Shown in pieces: positions 41,097-45,660 of a DNA stretch of 45,660 nucleotides. Position 1 is the stretch's first letter. Each line of letters opens with the position of its first letter. The notes under the pieces were generated by a model that searched no databases, was not told the DNA's origin, and worked only from the letters and a program-made list of their open reading frames with translations. This DNA is from an uncultured Pelagibacteraceae bacterium (lineage in GTDB: Bacteria > Pseudomonadota > Alphaproteobacteria > Pelagibacterales > AG-422-B15): positions 1 to 45,660 of the forward strand of contig CABYDZ010000008.1 in the NCBI GenBank assembly GCA_902517885.1. Direction: 5' to 3'. The position numbers and the translations under genes were made by a program.

Positions 41097-42310
41097 TTGA
41101 AAGAAAATAATAGTTTATTTCCTGTTCATACAATTGGAATTGTAACAATCATTGGTTACGGATTTTTATTCTATACTATTGCCCCATTAAAAGAGTATAT
41201 CTCACTGCACACCAATTTAAGTGAGGAATTAATTCTCACACTGTTTAGTTTAGCACTATTATTTCAAGCCCTATTAGCGCCTCGGATTGGAAAATGGTCA
41301 GACCATCATGGAAGCCTAGTCGTAATTAAATACGGCCTGTTATTAGGTATGATTGGCTCAATTTTTATTGGAATAACAGAGATTGATTTATTTATTTTCA
41401 AAAATATATTTTGGGTACTTATTTCTATGTCTCTAATTACCCTGGGACTTGGTATGTCAACCTATGAAGTAGCGTTCAATGCAGCAGTCCAAATGGATGA
41501 AATCAATTCTAGAAAAAATATTTCAATAATTACTTTTTATGGAGCGGTAGCAAGCACTATTACCTGGCTTTCAATTTATCCACTTATATACAATGTAGGC
41601 TTATTCTATACGTGTTTATTTATTTCAATTATTTTATTAATTGGCTATGTACTTGTGTCTTCAAAGGAAATGAAATACAAATCAAATAAAGAATACTTAA
41701 ATGAAAGTAAGTTATTATTTAATTGGAATGAGCTAAATAAGACTCAAAAAAAATCATTTTTTTACATTACAATATCATCTTCTTTACAAAATTTTTTTTT
41801 GTAGCATTCACCCTTGCATTGGTAAATTTTTTTACAGAAACATTTAATGACATTAGTATCGCGGTTTTACTTGCGAGTATATATGGACCGTTTCAACTTG
41901 TAGGAAGATACTTGGAGATGAAAATTGGAAAGCATTACGACGCAAGATATACAGGCTTAATAGCCTTTTTGTTTGTAATTTTTTCAATTTTTACAGCTCA
42001 ATTTACAAATAATATTTTTGTTGCCGCAATTAGTATGGCTTTTTTCGGAATGGGTCACGGTGTTTTAACAATAACATATGGTTATGTCACCAATTTGTAT
42101 TTTGAGTCACAAATTTATGGCCAAGCTAAAGGGTGGATGGCCCTTTCAAGGAGCATTAGCTTTGCCGTAGGTCCAGCAGTAGGTGCATTTCTTTTTGCGT
42201 ATAATTTAAACTTATTTACGATTACGATTATAATAACTGCAATCTTATCAGCGTTTTCTTTCTTACTAATAATTTTCGAGAAACCTACAAATCAAATGCA
42301 CGAATTATAA
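41097..42310 (+). pseudogene. MFS transporter interrupted by a frameshift at a T9 run
   Basis: About 404 aa and about 12 membrane segments if read through, a complete major-facilitator protein. The first part (41097-41804) holds the loop 2-3 motif 'APRIGKWSDHHGSLVVIKYG' (G...D..G) and ends at a TAG just after T9 (41792-41800). The second part continues in another frame with 'VAFTLALVNFFTETFNDISIAVLLASIYGPFQLVGRYLEMKIGK' to 42310. One added T restores 'QNFFFVAFTLALVNFF'. Start TTG at 41097. The substrate is unknown; location in the phosphonate locus with a Pho-box-like array upstream suggests a phosphorus-related compound or product export. Sequencing error, phase-variable slippage or real decay are all possible. 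The end overlaps phnF by 6 bp. Confidence 0.82.
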
Positions 42311-43006
42311 TTTGCTTACTTCTAATTGAATTTTACTTCCAACAAAATAACTATCACTTATCTCAATTGGTTTGTTATAAATATCTGTATTTATTGCTTT
42401 TGTATGTATTAACGGGTCTCCGACATTTATTTTTAAATATTTGGATTGTACATTATTCGCACTCTCTGCTGATACTGTTGTTTTTTTTCTATATATTTTT
42501 TTTAATCCATATTTATTAAAGGACAATGTCATAGAGCCAGTTTTACGAAAGAATAAATCAAAATTTTTAAATCTTTTTTCTGGGACTAATCTTTCTGTTA
42601 AAATAAGTGGAATACCATTAGCTTTAGAGATTGTATAAATATAGAAAACTGAATCATTTTTTTTTAAATTAAATTCTCTTATCTCATTGCTGTACCCTTT
42701 TCTCTTATCTATAGAAATAATATCTACAGCAATATCAGTAGTCTCTTGATTTAAATTCTGTGATGCCCTTACTGTTTTTCCGATTTTATAATTTATTTTC
42801 TTAGAGTTAAGAAAATATCCTAAACCTCTTCTCGAATAAATGATATTTTCTTTTTTAAGGGCCTCGATTCCACGTCTAACTGTATGCCTATTCACCTTAA
42901 AAAGCTTAGCATAATAGTTTTCAGAATAGATTTTTTCCCCTAATCGAAGCTTACGATCAATAATATCTTTTTTTATTGAGTCCCTTATTTCTTCCCAGGC
43001 AAACAT
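42305..43006 (-). CDS. phnF: GntR/HutC-family transcriptional regulator PhnF
   Basis: 233 aa. N-terminal winged helix: 'WEEIRDSIKKDIIDRKLRLGEKIYSENYYAKLFKVNRHTVRRGIEALKKENIIYSRRGLGYFL', where VNRHTVRR is the recognition helix pattern of PhnF/HutC. The C-terminal UTRA effector domain (about 85-230) contains 'SVFYIYTISKANGIPLILTERLVP' and 'GDPLIHTKAINTDIYNKPIEISDSYFVGSKIQLEV'. PhnF proteins repress C-P lyase or phosphonate uptake genes. It is divergent from phnG across an 87-bp gap that holds a TTGTATAG tandem repeat, its likely operator. Confidence 0.93.
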   Translation of the reverse strand: MFAWEEIRDSIKKDIIDRKLRLGEKIYSENYYAKLFKVNRHTVRRGIEALKKENIIYSRRGLGYFLNSKKINYKIGKTVRASQNLNQETTDIAVDIISIDKRKGYSNEIREFNLKKNDSVFYIYTISKANGIPLILTERLVPEKRFKNFDLFFRKTGSMTLSFNKYGLKKIYRKKTTVSAESANNVQSKYLKINVGDPLIHTKAINTDIYNKPIEISDSYFVGSKIQLEVSKL

Positions 43007-43068
43007 TTAGTTATTGTAACATAATTTTAATAAATAAATTGAAACGAATCGTCATAATCAATATAGTA

Positions 43069-43087
43069 TACTTGTATAGTTGTATAG
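43069..43087. promoter_or_regulatory. Candidate PhnF operator in the phnF-phnG gap
   Basis: TTGTATAG occurs twice in direct tandem (43072-43079 and 43080-43087), preceded by GTATAC, and ends 6 bp before the phnG ATG. GntR/HutC regulators often bind GTATA-containing sites, and the position would block the phnG promoter or ribosome site. A motif match remains at 40166. Confidence 0.5.
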
Positions 43088-43093
43088 ATTAAT

Positions 43094-43525
43094 ATGGAAA
43101 GAAAATTTTGGCTTAGTACATTGGCTACATGCAATGATGCCCACCTAACTTCTCTTTGGGAAAAATTTGGTATTGAGGTAAATTTCACATGGCTTAGAAA
43201 ACCGGAAATAGGCAGTATAATGTGTCAAGGAAAAATTGGAGTAACAGGAAATAATTTCAATTTTGGTGAAGTTACTATTACCCGTTGTCAATTGAAAACC
43301 TCACAAGGAAAAATTGGTCACGGATACGTACAAGGAAGAAATAAACATAAGGCTGAAATTGTTGCTATATGCGATGCTTTAATGCAAACAAGTAAAAGAG
43401 ATTTTTTAATTAAAAATATAATACGCCCTCTAGTTGTAAGCGATAAAAATTTAAAAAAAGATGTAATGTCAAAATCAGAGTCAACAGCTGTAGATTTCTT
43501 TACTTTGGTGCGAGGTGAAACTTGA
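43094..43525 (+). CDS. phnG: C-P lyase subunit PhnG
   Basis: Subunit of the PhnGHIJ core that attaches phosphonate to ribose of ATP (with PhnI) before radical C-P cleavage. Typical PhnG stretches: 'RKFWLSTLATCNDAHLTSLW', 'WLRKPEIGSIMCQGKIGVTGNNFNFGEVTITRCQLKT' and 'GHGYVQGRNKHKAEIVAICDALMQT'. Length 143 is normal. The ATG at 43094 lies just after a TTGTATAG repeat. The stop (TGA) is 1 nt before the phnH ATG. Confidence 0.95.
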   Translation: MERKFWLSTLATCNDAHLTSLWEKFGIEVNFTWLRKPEIGSIMCQGKIGVTGNNFNFGEVTITRCQLKTSQGKIGHGYVQGRNKHKAEIVAICDALMQTSKRDFLIKNIIRPLVVSDKNLKKDVMSKSESTAVDFFTLVRGET

Positions 43526-43526
43526 A

Positions 43527-44081
43527 ATGATTAATACAAATGAAAACGAGTCTATTATAAAAGCCGATGCATTCAGAGCTATATTATTTGCAACTTCTTA
43601 TCCTGGATCAATTGAAAAGTTTTTAGAGATAAATAAACCTAAACAAATTTCTACATCTTCAGCTTCTATTTTGTCCACTATGTGCGATCACACCAGCACC
43701 ATTTATATTGGAAAATCATTAGATACTAAATCCTTAAGAGATTGGGTAGCCTTTCATACAAACTCTAAAATAGTAGATAAAAAATTTGCAAATTTTGCAA
43801 TTGGTACTTTAAATGACATGTTGCCCCTTACAGAATTCTCTAGAGGATCAGACGAGTTTCCAGATAGATCATGTACATTAATAATTGAGACACCATTTAA
43901 ATCAGACAATGTAAGTATTTCGGGGCCCGGTATCAAAGGTAGCAAAGATATCTACTTACCACATGCGAATAAAATAAGTGATGTAAATAACTCCTTCCCC
44001 CTTGGTATAGATTTCTATTTTACCAATAAAAGCAATTTTTTTTGCATTCCAAGATCAATAAAAATTAAAAAGAAAGGATAG
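43527..44081 (+). CDS. phnH: C-P lyase subunit PhnH
   Basis: Structural subunit of the C-P lyase core complex, 184 aa. Recognised by 'ADAFRAILFATSYPGSIEKF' (FR.lL.AmarPG), 'ASILSTMCDHTSTIYI' (..iL.tL.D..T.v.l), 'WVAFHTNSKIVDKKFANFAIG', 'LIIETPFKSDNVSISGPGIKG' and 'FPLGIDFYFTNKSNFFCIPRSIKIK'. The GTG at 43515 would overlap phnG, but GAGGTG there serves better as Shine-Dalgarno for the ATG at 43527, which I chose. phnI follows 5 bp after the stop. Confidence 0.94.
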   Translation: MINTNENESIIKADAFRAILFATSYPGSIEKFLEINKPKQISTSSASILSTMCDHTSTIYIGKSLDTKSLRDWVAFHTNSKIVDKKFANFAIGTLNDMLPLTEFSRGSDEFPDRSCTLIIETPFKSDNVSISGPGIKGSKDIYLPHANKISDVNNSFPLGIDFYFTNKSNFFCIPRSIKIKKKG

Positions 44082-44086
44082 TTTCT

Positions 44087-45157
44087 ATGTATGTAGCTGT
44101 TAAAGGTGGTGAAAAAGCAATTGAAAATGCTCATAATTGGCTTTCAGAAATAAGGAGAGGTGATGTTAATGTTCCTAACCTCGAAATTGATCAAATTAAA
44201 GAACAGTTGACATTGTCTGTTGAAAGGGTTATGTCAGAAGGATCATTATATGATACTGATCTAGCAGCTCTCGCCATAAAACAATCAAGAGGTGACCTTA
44301 TTGAAGCCATCTTCTTAATCAGGGCCTATCGTACAACTCTACCAAGATTTGGAACATCCCCCCCTATTAAAACAGATGATATGGTATGCATGAGAAGAAT
44401 CTCAGCAACTTATAAAGATATTCCCGGAAAACAAAAATTGGGGCCTACATTTGATTATACACACAGACTTTTAGACTTTAGTTTACTGGCTGAAGGCAAT
44501 ATACCTAAGGCAGAAAAACGAAAAGTATTAAAGGAAAAAATACCTCACGTACTGAGATTTTTAAATAAAGAAGGCCTTATTCAAAAAGAAAAAAATAATA
44601 ATTATCAGCCAAAAGACATCACAAGAAATCCACTTGAGTTTCCAGCTAATAGAAGTGAGAGGTTACAATCACTTTCTAGAGCCGATGAAGGATTTCTTCT
44701 TGCTTTAGCTTATTCAACTCAAAGAGGCTACGCTAGAAATCATGCCTTTGTAGGTGAATTAAGAATTGGTTATGTAAAAGTAAAGTACAACATTCCAGAA
44801 TTGGACATTGAGATCGATATTGCAGAAATAATTGTTACTGAGTGCGAGAGTGTAAATCAATTTCAAGGAAGCAAAAAAACACCCGCACAATTTACACGAG
44901 GGTATGGATTGACATTTGGTCAATTAGAAAGAAAGGCAGTATCAATGGCCCTAGTCGATAGGGCATTAAGGTGGAAAGAAATTGGTGAAGAGTTTGTCGG
45001 AGCTCCTGCTCAGGATGAGGAATTTGTATTGTCACATTGTGATAATATACAGGCAACTGGGTTTTTGGAACATTTAAAGTTACCCCATTATGTTGATTTT
45101 CAATCAGAGCTGGAATTAGTTAGAAGAATTCGTAAAGAGTATGAGAAAAACAAATAA
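44087..45157 (+). CDS. phnI: C-P lyase subunit PhnI
   Basis: With PhnG, H and L makes ribose-1-phosphonate triphosphate from ATP and phosphonate; PhnI alone has nucleosidase activity. 356 aa, normal length. It starts 'MYVAVKGGEKAIENAHNWL' (family: MYVAVKGGE.AI..A..LL). 'DTDLAALAIKQSRGDLIEAIFLIRAYRTTLPRFG', 'RMCMRRISATYKDIPGKQKLGPTFDYTHRLLDF' type stretches and 'RGYARNHAFVGELRIGYV' are diagnostic. 'QDEEFVLSHCDNIQATGFLEHLKLPHYVDFQSELE' matches the C-terminal region. A ribosome site (AAAGGA) precedes the ATG. It overlaps phnJ by 17 bp. Confidence 0.97.
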   Translation: MYVAVKGGEKAIENAHNWLSEIRRGDVNVPNLEIDQIKEQLTLSVERVMSEGSLYDTDLAALAIKQSRGDLIEAIFLIRAYRTTLPRFGTSPPIKTDDMVCMRRISATYKDIPGKQKLGPTFDYTHRLLDFSLLAEGNIPKAEKRKVLKEKIPHVLRFLNKEGLIQKEKNNNYQPKDITRNPLEFPANRSERLQSLSRADEGFLLALAYSTQRGYARNHAFVGELRIGYVKVKYNIPELDIEIDIAEIIVTECESVNQFQGSKKTPAQFTRGYGLTFGQLERKAVSMALVDRALRWKEIGEEFVGAPAQDEEFVLSHCDNIQATGFLEHLKLPHYVDFQSELELVRRIRKEYEKNK

Positions 45158-45660
45158 CGTAATTAAGATTAAAGATTTCAAAGTAGACAAAGGTCTACCT
45201 TTTGATCAAGAATATAATTTTGCGTATTTAGATGAGAATACAAAAAAAATGATAAGACGTGCAATAATAAAAGCTTTGTGTATTCCAGGTTATCAGGTTC
45301 CTTTTGCCTCTAGAGAAATGCCTATGCCATATGGATGGGGAACAGGTGGAGTCCAAGTTACTGCGAGCTGCTTAACAAAAAGAGACACTTTAAAAATAAT
45401 AGATCAGGGAGCTGACGATACTACCAACGCTGTATCAATAAGAAATTTTTTCAAAAAAACTTCAAATATTAAAACTACTGAAATTACTGAAAAAGCAACA
45501 CTGATACAAACTAGACATAGAATTCCTGAAACACCATTAAAAAAGAAACAAATATTTGTTTATCAGGTACCCATCCCTGAACCCTTGGCCTTTCTAGAAC
45601 CTAAAGTATCTGAAACAATAAAAATGCACTCTCTTTCCGAATATGGCGCAATGCACGTAA
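45141..45660 (+). CDS. phnJ: C-P lyase catalytic subunit PhnJ (3' partial)
   Basis: Radical-SAM enzyme that performs the C-P bond cleavage. Starts at ATG 45141, inside the end of phnI, and runs open past the window end (173 codons seen of about 290). Clear PhnJ text: 'FDQEYNFAYLDENTKKMIRRAIIKALCIPGYQVPFASREMPMPYGWGTGGVQVTASCL', 'LKIIDQGADDTTNAVSIRNFF', 'TLIQTRHRIPETPLKKKQIFVYQVPIPEPLAFLEP' and 'MHSLSEYGAMHV'. The Gly that carries the glycyl radical in characterised PhnJ should be within the 'IPGYQ...' region; the Fe-S cluster cysteines lie beyond the window. Confidence 0.96.
   Translation, partial: MRKTNNVIKIKDFKVDKGLPFDQEYNFAYLDENTKKMIRRAIIKALCIPGYQVPFASREMPMPYGWGTGGVQVTASCLTKRDTLKIIDQGADDTTNAVSIRNFFKKTSNIKTTEITEKATLIQTRHRIPETPLKKKQIFVYQVPIPEPLAFLEPKVSETIKMHSLSEYGAMHV

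Noticed and set aside
1-45660. CRISPR arrays, insertion sequences, prophage or toxin-antitoxin modules
   Set aside because: I saw no regularly spaced long repeats, transposase or integrase motifs, phage structural genes or paired small toxin-like ORFs.

Overview
The window is AT-rich (about one third G+C by eye) and very densely packed. Most neighbouring genes abut or overlap by 1-28 bp, start codons TTG and GTG occur, and promoters are squeezed into short gaps. The gene orders mltB-rlpA-dac-tmk-holB-metG-tatD and sdhE-mfd with recG divergent beside them are typical of Alphaproteobacteria. Composition and compactness suggest a streamlined free-living marine alphaproteobacterium. This is inference; there is no rRNA gene here to confirm it.

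Layout. (1) 1-3626: end of a surface-polysaccharide region, with a GT9-like glycosyltransferase, gmd, a ColD-type 3-dehydratase and a DUF6165 protein. (2) 3627-10469: a minus-strand housekeeping series, mltB, rlpA, dac, tmk, holB, metG and tatD, that runs straight into the polysaccharide genes. (3) 10495-16288: a cystathionine beta-synthase/gamma-lyase pair, a phosphate acyltransferase, a saccharopine-dehydrogenase-like oxidoreductase, a RodZ-like HTH protein, and HPP and DUF2177 membrane proteins. (4) 16327-22671: an isolated GT4 glycosyltransferase, tRNA-Ser(UGA), an SDR, a GMC oxidoreductase, a DMT transporter, yajQ and a CaiB-type CoA-transferase. (5) 22680-28051: an unusually short mfd, sdhE, recG and a DUF502 protein. 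(6) 28089-33862: an amidase broken by a frameshift, several small membrane proteins, a very small transcription unit with a perfect extended Shine-Dalgarno, a thioesterase, a VanZ-like protein, an SDR and a PNPOx-like protein.

(7) 33899-45660 is the outstanding region. It is a phosphonate-scavenging locus that joins three chemically different ways to cleave C-P bonds: phosphonatase (PhnX), an HD-domain oxygenase of the PhnZ type coupled to a small tyrosine/dual-specificity phosphatase, and the start of a C-P lyase operon (PhnF regulator, PhnG, PhnH, PhnI, and PhnJ running off the window). A PhnCDEE importer sits between them, and its second permease carries a long periplasmic insertion. The gap between phnZ and phnC holds a tandem array of TGTAA-type half-sites with 11-bp spacing that looks like an AT-drifted Pho box. 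A similar array lies ahead of an MFS transporter gene that carries a frameshift in a T9 run. Two small secreted proteins of unknown function and a motif shared with the phnG promoter suggest additional members of the phosphonate regulon.

I see no CRISPR array, insertion sequence, integrase or prophage. Assignments rest on motif recognition from memory; no database search was run.
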